Source: Epiperipatus broadwayi (taxonomy: Eukaryota > Onychophora > Udeonychophora > Euonychophora > Peripatidae). Taken from it: DNA of 64,000 bases. The notes beneath the pieces are model-generated. The model ran no database searches. It worked only from the letters and a program-made list of their open reading frames with translations, and was not told the origin of the DNA. Position numbers and translations under genes: made by a program. Positions 37,301 to 49,900 of this stretch are shown here, piece by piece (within the stretch, counting starts at the first letter, position 1; each line of letters begins with the position of its first letter). The stretch covers positions 3,459,753-3,523,752 of the forward strand of contig JAQFVV010012423.1 of NCBI GenBank assembly GCA_028023455.1, written 5' to 3'.

Positions 37301-40300
37301 TAATGCTTGCTTGTATAAAACTAACAATTATTAAACTAATCCTGGATAAAAGTTAGTGTTTAAATTGTTAGTATTTGAAATGTCCTTATTTTAAAGATAT
37401 TAAAAATTATTTTGAAACCTTACAAAAAAATATAAATTAGTATTCTTATATGTCATTAATATTATTTTATTTTATTAAATAATGTAAGTCTTTAATGTAT
37501 TTAGAGAATGTATTTTTTACTGTAATAGATTTCAAATAATTTGTTATAAGATGATGTAATTGTTAATTAATTATGTTTCACTTTCTGTTTAGATAATTGA
37601 CTCCAGAAAGTTGTGGAATTATTAATTGCATTCGTTTTTACAACTTTCCAACAGTTACAAAAAAAAATTGTAATCCTTTATTAACTGGATTATCTGAGAT
37701 TGATATTTTGATTGTCTGTCATATTAATTAATTTTAGACACATGACTTACTCTATAAAAATCAGATGTTGTTAGATCCACACACACACACACAACTGTTT
37801 ATTTACTGACCTATACACCTAATAATCTATTCATATTGTGTTTAAGTTTAATATTTTTATCTGATTTTAGTTTTTAATTTAGCAATATGCATTGTTAAGC
37901 AGAAATATATATACAGATTGATTTTCTAACCTAAAGATTCTTAAAGCTTAAACTTCAACAAGAATTGCACTAAGGGACATACTTCAGCAAATGTTTTAGG
38001 AATTGAATTGTTTTCTCAGAAATCTATTTGCAAGAATAGAGTTTAATCAAAGGTATTATCACTGCCTTGTAAAAACTTTGTTAATTTCACTTTCTTTATA
38101 TTGTTGAATCTTCATTTTTGAAAAGATAATTTATAGGATATATGCAAGAACTTTTAAGAAATTTGATACTAATATTAAAATTGTATTAATTTGCTTTTTT
38201 AAAAAAAACTTTATGCAATGATTACATTTAAAGTATGCTACATATTATTATCATATTTTTAGTGTGTTTTCATTTGGAATAATTTCATTTGTATATGAAA
38301 AAAGGACTACTTAACCAAAATTACAGGACTAGTTAAATGATAAAAGAATTCTAAAAATGCTACATTTTAAAACTTATATTTATTGCCATGAAATAGTTTG
38401 ATAATGGAAAGATTTTATGTGGTGAATACCATAATAGAATATTTTCTTATTTGAATAAAATTATATTTAAATGGAAAATAAAATTGATCTTTAAATGTAT
38501 GCATATAAATCAGCATACCAGTAACAAAAGACTTAAATTTATTTAGTATGTTACTGCTAACAAAAGACTTAAATTCATTTTGTATATCTGATTATTTCAA
38601 ATACTTTAAGAAAAAAAAAATTATATTAATTGCTAATAGTTGCAGAAAGTTATTTTTTTCAAGAAATGTTATTATAAGTGATAACATTGTAAAATAGCGA
38701 GTTTATTGTATTCACTTTAAATTTGAAGAATGAAGTATATTTTCAACTATATTGACTCCAAGTTATTAAATAAGTTCCCTTTCCCCAAAAGTTTATTATT
38801 TTATTTAATTGCTGTGCTGAATCTGGTCTCCAAAAAGAATAATTTAAAATTGCTCCCACTCTTATTGTTGTCCATTCCTGAGTATATACTCTTCATTATA
38901 ATTATCAGTAAATGATAGAATGTGTTGTTAAAAAGAAGTGCTAAGTTTATTTATATAATGTGCTATAAAAAATGTACAATGTCCATCATGTTTATTCTTC
39001 TACTTATCTGGTCTGAATGGCCATATATTTTATTTGTGTAGTGACTTCAAGTATTGCATTCCTCATATTTTGTCAATTGTTGTGTGTTAATATAATTTAT
39101 AGTGTTACATTGAAATTCCCAAAAGTCTTCAGAATATTCAAAAACTCTTTTAGTGACTTTAAGTAGTGCAAGGATATGAATATCAATATGAATAACTTTT
39201 TTTTATTTTATTTGTAATGAGTATAAATATTAGTTTTAACATGTATTTTTTTTAAATGCCATGTATTTATTTTTATGCATTTTTATACAATTTTTTATGT
39301 ATGGTTTAACAGATATTTTACGCTATTTTTTCATAGTATTGCTAGAATAATATTTTAAAATGTGTTATATCTATTATTTTTGAATAATGTGGGCAAATTA
39401 TGAAAGAGTTAAGAACTTGATGTATATTGTTTATTATTTAATTATTACACCATAATTTTATATTTAGTGATATTTTGTTACATTTATTGTTTTATCAGTT
39501 TTACACATGACTTAATTATTGTTGTTTTAAAACATAGTACATTTTTCTCTCTCCTAGATGTAATGATATTTTAGTGAGTGTGTTTTATTCATTTCAGTCA
39601 TATCAAGAATGTAATGCTTTACATAGGCAAACCCCTTTTCTTCTGATGGTTCATTCTTCTTTATCTTGAGAGTTCCAAAGTCATACCTCATTATCGTTCT
39701 CATGTGTGGATACTTCCTCAAGTTCATGCCATCATATTATTTTGCCTTGCATTCTTATTGTTTAAATGTACATTTTCTTAGTGATACATTTTATCTAAAG
39801 TAATTTATAGGGTACTAGCATGACTTTATCTTGATATTTTATAATTTTGGCATTACTGTGAAATGCCTCCCATACATTCAGTTGCACTCTGTTTATATGA
39901 ATGATGTGTATGACTTATAGATGTGCATAATGAGCATCTCAAGTTGTTCTAAATCTTATAAGATATTTAAAATTAAATTTACAGTTGTATATATGATTAC
40001 TTAAAATACTATACATCTCCTTTAGCATTCTTTGATAAACAAAGATTGGCAAGATTATATTTTACTTAAGGTATTAAATATTTTCATCTAGGGAGCTTAT
40101 AATTGTAAGATTGTGTAATAGATGTGACAATGTACTAAATTATTGAAGGCATAGAAAGTTTTGTTAACCATTAGTTATAATTGCTCTTACTTATAAATTG
40201 TAATACATAACATTCTTTTATGTTTGTATTTTGGGCAATCATATTTTTTATTAATAATTTTGAAAGTCATAACTTACAAGACAGGTTGATATTTGTATAT

Positions 40301-40962
40301 TGAATGTTATTAGTGTTAATACATATTATTCTTATTATTAATTCATGCCTATTTGCTTTTTATCATGTGCATCTTTCAAAATCTCACAATATTTATTACT
40401 AAATTGTATTTGTCTATTTATGCCTTAGGAGTATATAAAAATAAAGAAATATGATCTGATATGAAAGTTACCTTATTTACAATTGTCTTTTTGATATTAA
40501 GATAATATCAAACGTGATGATTATTTTATTTGTTAAAATAATAACATCATTTTATTTAATTAGTATAAGATTATTTTAGTAAACTTTATTTATTTTTAAT
40601 AAAGTTGGTTGATGACTTTTATTCACCATTAATAAAAATGGTAAGATTTCTTGATTTTATTTTAGTAGAAAGTTAAGAAGAAACCTATTGGTGCAATATT
40701 TGGGTAGCCATAAAGTCGCTTTTGTAGTTATATCATAAATTTCATAAAATGTATTAAAGTTATTTTGAAATTTAAAAAATTTCCATGTTTAATGTTAATT
40801 GTAAATTTTATAATTGTTTAATTCAATAAGATATCATCTTAAAGTTAAGACCACATCTTATTGCTACTAACATTTTAATAGGATCACATTCTTTCTAAGT
40901 TTTTAAGGAAAAAAAAAAGGACAAAATTATTGATAATAAAATAGAAAATATCTCTTCCTTTT
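34350..40962. other. Long A+T-rich stretch, only a foldback recognisable
   Basis: More than 6 kb with stops in every frame. Besides the foldback at 35645-35970 I see a short (CA)n at about 37777-37793 and a 45-bp-spaced duplication of AACAAAAGACTTAAATT at about 38525 and 38570. No coding signal. Confidence 0.5.
35645..35970. repeat. MITE-like foldback, 326 bp
   Basis: Arms of about 86-90 bp (35645-35730, 35881-35970) are near-complementary, from ACTGTAA..CAATAAG at both outer ends through GCTAATGCACATGC to CCCACTTT. A second hairpin, GAAAAGATAGA/TCTATCTTTTC, sits in the centre at about 35837-35868. Size and structure fit a miniature inverted-repeat element. The target-site duplication is not evident. 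No coding capacity. Confidence 0.7.
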
Positions 40963-41214
40963 AGTCCACATCAATCAATCCCACAGGGGTTTCCACTTAT
41001 TGCATTGCTTTTCAACATACACATAAATCCACTACTTAATAACATTGAGAAACAGCTTCCAGAAATATATATACTCACACTTGATCATAATATGCCTTGC
41101 ATAACCTACATGAATGATATAACAGTTTTTTAATAACTAAAACAGAAATACAAATATTATCTGATATATTACATGGATATACTTGCACCTATAAATTAGA
41201 ATTTAACCTTGATA
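40963..41214 (+). pseudogene. LINE reverse-transcriptase fragment
   Basis: One plus-strand frame reads SIPQGFPLIALLFNIHINPL (motif B) and then ITYMNDITVF (motif C), the same motifs and spacing as the RT at 27200-27000 (QGSPLSALMF, AYMDDITVLL). The first catalytic Asp is changed (YMND), a stop and one-base shift follow, and similarity continues as LITKTEIQILSDIL. The fragment ends abruptly at about 41214, where the diverged retrozyme copy begins. Confidence 0.75.
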
Positions 41215-41470
41215 TATATTGCAGAGGCTATTACTATATGGTGAAACTGAGCTGAAGTCAGACCTATATAGCTATTTAGTTTATCAATCTTGAATTGAAG
41301 ACATTTATGAGTCTGATAAGTTCATGCTTTCAAATTGATAGAAACATGTTTATAAGTGCTGAGTTTGAGTGAGTATTTTAGATCTAATTTTTAGATTCCC
41401 AACCCTCCACTGATGTGAGCCATAAGCTTAAAACCAGCAGGTCTGGAGGTGGGGATAATGATAGAGATTT
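41210..41470 (+). repeat. Diverged retrozyme-like copy
   Basis: GATATATATTGCAGAGGCT, GGTGAAACTGA, GTCAGACCTA, TTCATGCTTTCAAATTGATA and TTTTAGATCTAATTTTTAGA align with the inverted copy at 900-1080, about 30 kb away. It is truncated on the left and keeps the hammerhead region at its right end (41395-41456). Confidence 0.7.
41395..41456 (+). ncRNA. Diverged hammerhead motif with compensatory changes
   Basis: CTGATG at 41410, helix II AGC...GCU, AAAA where GAAA is expected, helix III ACC-AGCA-GGU, C17 at 41443, then TGGAGG. Compared with the 761-816 copy, helix I keeps pairing (CCUCCA with UGGAGG instead of CUUCA with UGAAG) and helix III keeps pairing (CC/GG instead of UC/GA). The core has two damaging changes (last A of CTGATGA to T, G12 to A), so this copy is probably inactive, but its helices evolved under pairing constraint. 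Confidence 0.6.
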
Positions 41471-41523
41471 TGAATTCTATTTCTTTTGGCACTTAAAAAA
41501 ACAAAGCTTGTTTAGATATATAT

Positions 41524-42303
41524 ATATTTAAAAATACAGTATTTAAAAGCTTATAAAAATATATGTATAACCGACACTTAGGAGCGCTTTCAACCAACTT
41601 GTGGCTTTGTCAACTATCATGTTTAAAATGTCAGCTTTCCCATAATTCTATGATGTCAACTTTCCCATAATTCTGTGATCTTAATGTTTGCTGCTTGCCT
41701 ATTAACCAAATGTTGCTTGTATTTACATATCAACATCACCTCTTTAATTTTCCTTTTATTATTATTTCTTTCAATTTCCAATATTTTTATGTTGTTATAA
41801 TTAAAATCGAAACCATATATACATGATTTATTATGGTCATAAAAGACAGAAGCTGATAAATTATCATTATTTTTAAAATTTTGTTTTGTATTTTGAACCC
41901 TTAGGGTTCAAAATACAAAACAAAATTTTGGTTCAAAATACAAAACAAAATTTTAAAAATAATGATAATTTATCAGCTTCAGTCTTTTATGACCATAATA
42001 AATCATGTATATATGGTTTCTATTTTAATTATAACAATGTAAAAACATTGGAAATTGAAAGAAATAATAAAAGGAAAATTAAAAAGGCAATGTTGATATG
42101 TAAATACAAGCAACATTTGGTTAATAGGCAAGCAGCAAACATCAATAACACAGAATTATGGGAAAGTTGACATCATAGAATTATAGGAAAGCTGACATTT
42201 TAAATGTGATAGTTGACAAAGCCACAAGTTGGTTGAAAGCGCTCCTAAGTGTCGGTTATACATATATTTTTTATAAGCTTTTAAATACTGTATTTTTAAA
42301 TAT
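41524..42303. repeat. Large near-perfect palindrome (780 bp)
   Basis: The arms are about 380 and 400 bp around a centre at 41902 (GAACCC TTA GGGTTC). They match nearly base for base, for example CCGACACTTAGGAGCGCTTT on the left against its complement ending at 42257. The right arm has one extra tandem copy of a block of about 25 bp (GGTTCAAAATACAAAAC...). The 94-codon frame at 41886-42170 lies within the palindrome and is probably fortuitous. It could be a foldback transposon or a recent inverted duplication. Confidence 0.85.
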
Positions 42304-45180
42304 TTATTTATTAATTTGCGTTTATTATTTTAAAGAAATACAGATATCGATTTATAATATATATATATGGGAAGGTTTGTTTGTTTTGTATATATATGTT
42401 GCTTCTTTAGTTTGATTTTCAATTGAAAAAGTCTATTTGTTTAGTAGATGAAACCATGGTTTTGTAAGGATTTTGGTAAAATTTGAATTTTTATCTAGTA
42501 TTGTATTGTTTATTGGTTTTGTATTTTATTTATTACTAGTATAATGTTAGGCAGTTTTGAATTATATATATATTAAAGAAAACCACATATAATTTTATCA
42601 GATAATAAATCTCATGAAATATAAAACTGCTTAAAAAATTTAAATGTGATACTTTTTGGAAACCAGTAGTATCACAACTATTACCTGAAGTAAAACTGAA
42701 AAGATGAAATTTAATAAAATGTAGATATAATTATAAAGTAAATATGTAGAATAGAAAAAAAAAACATATTTTAATAATTTAAATCATCAAAGTGTATGAG
42801 AATGTTTTGAAGTAATCAATTAGTTTTTAAATATCAGAACTGATTGTAATGTTTACAAATTGTTCTAAAATCAGTATTCTTTATTCTAGATATCATACAT
42901 TGATAAATGATAACTAAAAATAATACTCTGATTAATATTGCTCCCAGGTAGTATTAATGTCTCAACAATTAAGGATTTTTTGATAAACTTTATTTCTGAG
43001 AAAATATAAAAAGATATTAGCAGAAGTGAATATATATTTTGTCTTTTGTGATTTAAGTCAATGATAGAGTGGTGGAATTGGTTTGAGATGCATAAATATC
43101 ACATGAGTTTTCATTGGAGTAACAATTCATGAAATTATTTTCCTTTGTAGATTGCTGCAGTAACAAAATGGCAGATGCTGAAGTTAAAGATTTATGAATC
43201 GCCATCCCATATGTGTGGCTTCAAGGTTAAAAACTTCTTATGGCTACAATAAATGTTAAATTGTTGAATGAAATGATTGTGATTCATTTTGTAACCTAGG
43301 TGTTTCAATGTTACTATTTTTTCCAAGCAATTGATATAGTAAATAATAAAAAACTTAAAAAAAAAAAAAAAAAACTTTTATTACTTCATTGAAAGAAATA
43401 TAATCACTCAAAACTATCATATGATAAAGACAAACAATTGTCCAAAATTAAAAAGTAATATATTAGTTAAAGTAAATATTCATGAATATAATATTAAAAC
43501 AACTATGAATTACAAACGGAATAAATAATTGAATAGTTTACAGCTAAGAAAAAATCCCAACGTCTGGAGATGAAATTGTTCAGTTATGATTCATAAACGC
43601 AGACTATAAATTATTATATTTTGATTTACAAATGTGAAACTTCGTCCACCCACAAGTTTGGCATGATCCACTCTAGATACATATATTAATGTTTATCTCT
43701 TATCATTTATTAAACTAGAGATTATACCTAGCTCAGATATAAACGTTAAACCTCAGTTAATGATTAATATATGGTTTTTAACTATATTAACAATTATTGA
43801 CATGTTTTTTTTTAAATAATAATAATAAAACAATACTATCTATAATAGTTGTTTATGTAAATGTTGTTTTTATTTATATAGTAAAAGTTTAAAGCAGTTT
43901 TATGTGATAAATGTTAAGTTTAAAGCAGTTTAAAGTACCCTGTAATAAATATTAAGTTGTTCTAAAATGAAGATTTTAAGTCAACCTGAAGATAATGCTT
44001 ATTAACCAATATTATTCTTTAAGGGCTACTTTAAGTGAGAGAATTAGTGAATTAGTGCATCTCTTCTAAAAGTGATATGACCTTGAAGTCCTAAAACTTT
44101 CTAATCAAATGATTAACACCTAAAGAATATTAACAAATCATGTGTCAGAGTAAAACGCTTCTTTCCTAAAGTAACTCACAGAGAATAAATGATTAGCACT
44201 TAAGACATAGCTCCTTACATTTTTCAAGTCATAAAGGTGTCCGGTGACCAAATCAATACTTTACTGATTTCTTAGATATTTATAAACACATATTAGTCTT
44301 AAAAGCCTTATTAGAAATTAATCATGCATTAAAAGGCATTGATTTATTTAAATACTAATGGCTAACATCTGCTTTGACAGTTCTTGGCACCTGAAAGTCT
44401 CAGAAATAAAATAAAAAAAAGTTGATTTCATTTTATATAGAAAGATCAATAATAAATATAATAGATTATAGGAATATTTTAAAATTGATTTTCTTTTCAC
44501 ATCTATATAATGGTATCGCTTAAAAACAGATAGACGAACAGACAGGTGGTGATTTATTGAAAATTTATTATGAAATATTATATACATACTTATTATTGTA
44601 AAGTTTTTATTATAAAGTAGATTGACAGTCAATCGAATTATTTAAATACATATTTACATTAGATATTTACATTACAAATATATAATTAATATTTTGAGTT
44701 TTTTTTGTGTTTGGTATTATTGTATCGAAATTGATATAGTTTTAATTTTTATTTATGTATTTTACAAATTACTTTCAGATTGTCGGTCTGTATTCATCCA
44801 AATTACACAAAAATCAACATTTAAATAATCTTACCGAGATTATCTATATAAAATATAACAGTGAAACGACTTTCTGTTTATTTATAATTTATTATATAAC
44901 AATAATAAACAGATACTCAAAAATGAGTATAGTTATTCCAACTGTTCTTGTTATCATTTTTTTTTTTTTTTTGTAATCACTTATAGGTCAAATAAAATTA
45001 TCTTGAAAGAGAACTGTAAAATGAAAAAAAAAAAAAAGAAAAAGATAGGAGAGGGAGAGAGAGAGAGATACTACTCTAAAAATTAATTTTGCAGTAACTA
45101 TGAAACCAATATGTAAAACAAAAATATAACCACACATAAAACAAGCTAGTCTAATTTTCTGTTTACTTGATATTTTATGA
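42304..45180. other. A+T-rich stretch without recognisable genes
   Basis: No protein motif is found. A 19-base A-run at 43357-43376 ends a stretch that includes AATAAA-like signals (about 43247, 43342) and could mark the 3' tail of a retroposed sequence on the plus strand. A purine-rich tract with (GA)n lies at 45024-45070. Confidence 0.4.
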
Positions 45181-45189
45181 TTTTGTTTC

Positions 45190-46800
45190 GTTTTTATCTT
45201 TTAGTTTTCTCAGGAGAAAACCATTTTTTGCTTAATACTGCAACAGCTTGTCTAATTATAGCTCTGCAATGTATTCTATTCTCTGCCATATATTTCCAAT
45301 GGAAATAATTGAGATTGCCCTTATTTAGAATGTCTTGAGATAATCCAATAACATAGGCAGTTGTCTATCGCTCCTAAATAACCCATGTTCATGTTCATCA
45401 TAAAACACTTTTTAAAGAAGTATATCTTGTTCATTCATTTTATGCATTCAATCCAACAAAGATGTTATTTTGTAAATAGTGGATTCAATACTATAATGTT
45501 TTGTAAGTTGAATAACATATTGATTGGCTTAATAATTTTACCATTGTATTTTTTACTATTGTACAGTGCATCATTAAATAAAATTTTTGAATGCCTTTAT
45601 ATTGCATGTATAGTGTACCCATGTTTCACATCCACACAATACATTATATAAATTAATAGCTTTATATACAGCTAACTTACATATAATAAAATATTATCTT
45701 CTAACTTGTAAACAGCAACAGCAGTGCTATGGTGTCTGTGTTGGATCTCAATATCTAAGTATATTTTTCTACATTTTAAGCTACCAAGCTATTTATAATG
45801 GCTTACATTCCCAAGTTGATAAGTGACCAAGCTGAATGCTGCTGAGAATTTTTCTTCCATCACTGGTTGATAACGAACTTAAGTTTTTTAAACATTAATT
45901 AATAAACCCAAATCTCTATATGTTGCATTCAATGATTTAAGAATATTCTGTAAATCTTCTTTTGAACTGGCAAAAATATCACAATCATCAGCACACTGTA
46001 AATTCAGGAGCCAAGAAGATGACATTTTTGTTTTTGCATTAACCAATTTAAATTAAATATTCCACTTTCAATCTTGTATCATAATTACATCTCTATCTAA
46101 TTAAACTGCCTAAACACAATTCCATAATTCACTGTAATAAAAATTAAAAACAATGTAGAATCAAGTACACATTCTTGTTTAACACTAGTTTTCATTTCAA
46201 GTGGCTCAGATTTTCCATCTGTAGTAATAACATTTCTTATCATTCCATCTTGTAGAAGCTATATAAGACATAAAAATTTTGGAGTATAATCAACTAATTT
46301 CAAACAATTCTATAGAGCTTTCCAAATGCCTTGACCAAATCAATAAAAGTAATACATAAATCATAATCTTATTCTTGATATATTTCTTATATCTACAGTG
46401 CTTTTTGATTTTCTAAAACCACATTGAGTTTATAATAACTATTCATGCATAACTAGAAGCAAACTATTCAACAAAATTTTGAAAGTACTTTTACTGTAAT
46501 GGATAATAATGATTTACTATGATAATTACCACAATCTTATCTATAAACTTTGAATTTAAAAATTGAACAATAAAAGCATCTGTTAGGTTAAATGGCAAAA
46601 CTCCATGTGTCCAGAAATGTCTAAAGAATTACAATGCTTTTGAAACTAATATATCACCATCTATATTTTAAAACTTTTCCAGATATTTCATCATGACCTA
46701 TAGCCTTTCACTCTTAAAATTATAAGCAACTATTAAAATCCAAAAAAGTTGTTAAGACTGCTTAAACTGGATATCTTTGACTAAGTAGATAAAATGGATA
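45190..46800 (-). pseudogene. LINE reverse-transcriptase relic
   Basis: Minus strand, all frames broken, motifs in correct order from right to left: CGNYHSKSLLSITVKVLSK (RT motif 1-2, about 46540-46480), FRKSKSTVDI-like (about 46400), VKQECVLDSTLF (motif B, about 46180), CADDCDIFASSKEDLQNIL (motif C with both Asp kept, about 45990-45930), GLLINV, then a degraded C-terminus including HLCWIECIK (about 45450). This is the endonuclease-reverse-transcriptase type common in invertebrate genomes. The endonuclease half is probably the block at 49470-49900, separated by about 2.7 kb of other sequence. Confidence 0.75.
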
Positions 46801-47329
46801 TATTATTAAAAAGTCATTACATCAATTTCCATACTGAAGCAATGGATCTGAAGTCCGATCCATGCTTCACATCTTCCTATAAACTTAATTAGTATTGTAG
46901 ACCTAAATTAAGTTTATAGTTCAATATCAGCAGGGTTTTGCATTAGAGTTAAAAATAATTATGCTTGTTAAATGTGTATTACAGTTAAATATTTTATTGT
47001 AAATAAATTTCATTCTATTGATAAAAATTGCTTAACCTATTAGTCAAACATATATATACATCTAGCGTATATATATGAGATAATGCAAAATTCTGCTGAA
47101 ATAAAATGCTTATTCTATTGTAAAATAATAATATATTGTTGTTCAAATTTTATTAAAATATTTAGTATGATTTGATTTTGAGATAAGCCCACCAACATTT
47201 CTGAAAGAATGTATATTTTAATTAGTGAGCCGTTCAAGTCTAATTAAAGATGGCATTTTCTTTCTTGCTTTTTAATTAATAAAATTCCAACGTTAAAGTA
47301 AGAAGTTAGAGTAAAAAAATTGAAGTTAT

Positions 47330-48900
47330 TTTTAGAACGTGTTGTTTTGAAACAAAGCAGCAAGGGGGGGCTTATCAAGATCTCAGATCATACAAACAAT
47401 GGAAGGTAGCTGGCAGAGAAAGTATAAATAGTAGGGAGAACAAAAGAGATGATTATTCAGACTTGATTATTCAGACTTTTCTTTTTGAAGGAGTCAGTTG
47501 ATTCTGATTTTGCTTGTGAAGGCGATTTATTAAGATTTTTCTTGCTGTTTTATTTCCAAGTTTTCTGGAAAGTGCATTCAGATTTCTCTTGGGAGAAATC
47601 CGTCAGATTTTGCTTCACATTTAGCTTGTGCTTCAAAAAAAGTTATACAGCTGTCATTTTCAAACAATGGAGAAGTTGGAACCTGCTCCAGTTAAAACCA
47701 ACCGTATTTTGAGGAAAATGGATATGCTTGGCTAGGCAAATCATAGCTTTGCCTATCGCCGAGGTTCCTAAATACCATCCAAAAATGCCTTAACATCCAA
47801 TCAATAACCATATGAACTCTATGCCGTGTCTGGAGAACTTTTCATGGAAGCCATACTTCATATTTTCATTGTCCAGACAAACACCTATCGTCGGTCGGAT
47901 CAAGCCACGGACGCCGTAGGAAACATCACGGAAAAAGGACGGTATCGTATCTACTATATTGAACTATCTCGTATGCTACTTTTGATTCATATTGTTTTAT
48001 TGTTGTATTGAAATATATGTCTTTGCTATTTAAACCTTTTATGAATTAACCTTAAATATATTTTGGGATCATCTAGCTATATGTAACCCTTTTACCTTCG
48101 CTATTCTTCCTTACTAACCTTTGTAAATATTTAGTATTTCGTTGCGGTTAAATTTAATAGTTAACTTTTTGTCATTTGAAATCTCTTTCCAATTTTATTT
48201 ATGTTGTTAATTAAATCCAAGTCAGTTTCTTTTGTGTGCCAACTTGATCTCTTTGATAACACCTCTTTTTGTCCGCCATTTGCTTATCACGTATATTTGA
48301 TTTAGCTATATACGTTCTAAGTCAATTTTAAACACGATTTGTTTAGCGCAAAGCCATAAGAAATGCTTTGCGAAAGGTTTTTATTATCTATCGTACTTTA
48401 TCGAGAAGATCGAGTTGGAATCTTTTTATAAAATTGGGAAGAAAAGAATTTGACCGCAAACCTATTAACTTGTTTTCTTTTTATTGTCTAATTAGTTTGT
48501 TGCAGTAATTTAGGGGAATAGCGGAGGCCCATTAAAGCCTTATTCATATTTTAAAGCCATTAATTAAACATTATTTAATTATCAAAAACTTGAGTTTCTT
48601 AGTTATATTAAATGCTTTGTTTTTACTTTTCAATGATCCAGGCACGCAAAACGCAAACACCAACACATCTTTTTATGTACTTTACACATTTAGCTTTTAG
48701 CTCTTTAGGATTTCCCGTCCATGTCTCTACCGCTGTTGCTAAGCTTTGTGGCCGGTTGAAAAATAATTTATGCTTGGCTCAGATGGTGTTGTTTGTTTGT
48801 GATCAGGCCTCGAGAACAGGCGAATGGGCAGAGGTCATACGTATTCTTGATTTATATCTCGCGTATGGTTGACCTTGAGGTACTTTCACTTAGTATTCGA
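47330..48900 (+). other. Less A+T-rich island with promoter-like features
   Basis: Base composition rises compared with both sides. GTATAAATAG at 47422 is a TATA-box-like sequence, followed about 30 bases on by a duplicated TTATTCAGACTT. At 48612-48872 an 86-codon frame sits behind a pyrimidine-rich acceptor-like site (TTTTCAATGATCCAG, ending about 48642) and before GAG/GTACTT at about 48877, so it could be an exon. I recognise no protein. Alternatives are a solo LTR starting near TGTTGTTTTGAAAC (47340), or a noncoding first exon of a host gene. It seems to split a LINE. Confidence 0.3.
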
Positions 48901-49469
48901 ACTGGGTTAAATCTACACATATCATCTGACTGTCACAATACCATATTCAAAAGATAATCAAATTACTCTTTTTAGCTGCTCAACATATTATTATCATCAT
49001 ATAGAAGAATGACATACGATTGTGATACTGTTTTTCATGTCAATGGGTTGTTTCCAATGTATCAAAAAAGGTCTAGAATGATCATGATCAGTACATTTTG
49101 ATACCTTCATTGCAGTTTTAATTCATTAATCATTTTAAGTTTTTTTTGTTAATTATTGAATTTTTACTTTTGGATTTTATGAATTCTTGTGAAGTTTCAT
49201 ATTTAATATACTATTTTTTCTAGCAAAGAATGCTATATTTTTTTGTAATTAAAACACTAATCACCATTGTCAGAAAATCAATCATGAATTTTATTTTTAG
49301 TGATCAAAAGTAGATTTATTTGTATTCAGAACACACTTTTTTAAAGAATCCTATGCTTTATTAATATAACATCACCGAAGATAGAAATTACCAATTTTAA
49401 TGTTTAATAGCTATTGAAATTTAGTTTGTATAGTATATTTTTTGAAAAATGAGTGCAATAATTATTTTA

Positions 49470-49900
49470 ATCTTAGAGCATACTAATGTATAAACTCTTT
49501 TACAATGTGAACTTGTATGTGCTCATGTGATGTGAACTTCTCTTGTATTCTGATTACTAACCATAATTTAATATATTACATGTTATTATTTTCAGCATTG
49601 ATGCATCAATGTTTCCTTGTAGTGGTATTTTTGCCTACCCAAAGTGTTTGTGAAAGTCTAATTCATATGCTGTGCACAACCGAAATAATAGACAAAACAT
49701 TGAATTTCCAATAACTTTTGGCCAAAGTTTACTACTTTTACTAACAAGTGCATTAAAGTCTCCAAAATCTATCAATTTTTAGTGGTATTTCTGTAATAAT
49801 GCTATCCAACAAGGAATAAAAGTGTTCATTCTCAGAATTCTCTGAACCTAAGATTGGATCATAGGTACTGATAAATTAAGTTCTAGTACCAGTATGAAAG
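49470..49900 (-). pseudogene. LINE endonuclease relic
   Basis: Minus-strand reading: STYDPILGSENSENEHFYSL then LLDSIITEIPLKIDRF (like the YAPTL...FY..L...I...P block before GDFNA of APE endonucleases), LLEIQCFV, TFTNTLGRQKYHYKETLMH (like the TNT.F..K...TW.H block) and HVIYYIMV. Stops and shifts throughout; GDFNA itself is destroyed. Probably the N-terminal half of the LINE whose RT is at 45190-46800, same strand and correct order. Confidence 0.65.

Noticed and set aside
41886-42170. 94-codon open frame
   Set aside because: Lies within the palindrome; no motif and no sign of codon constraint.
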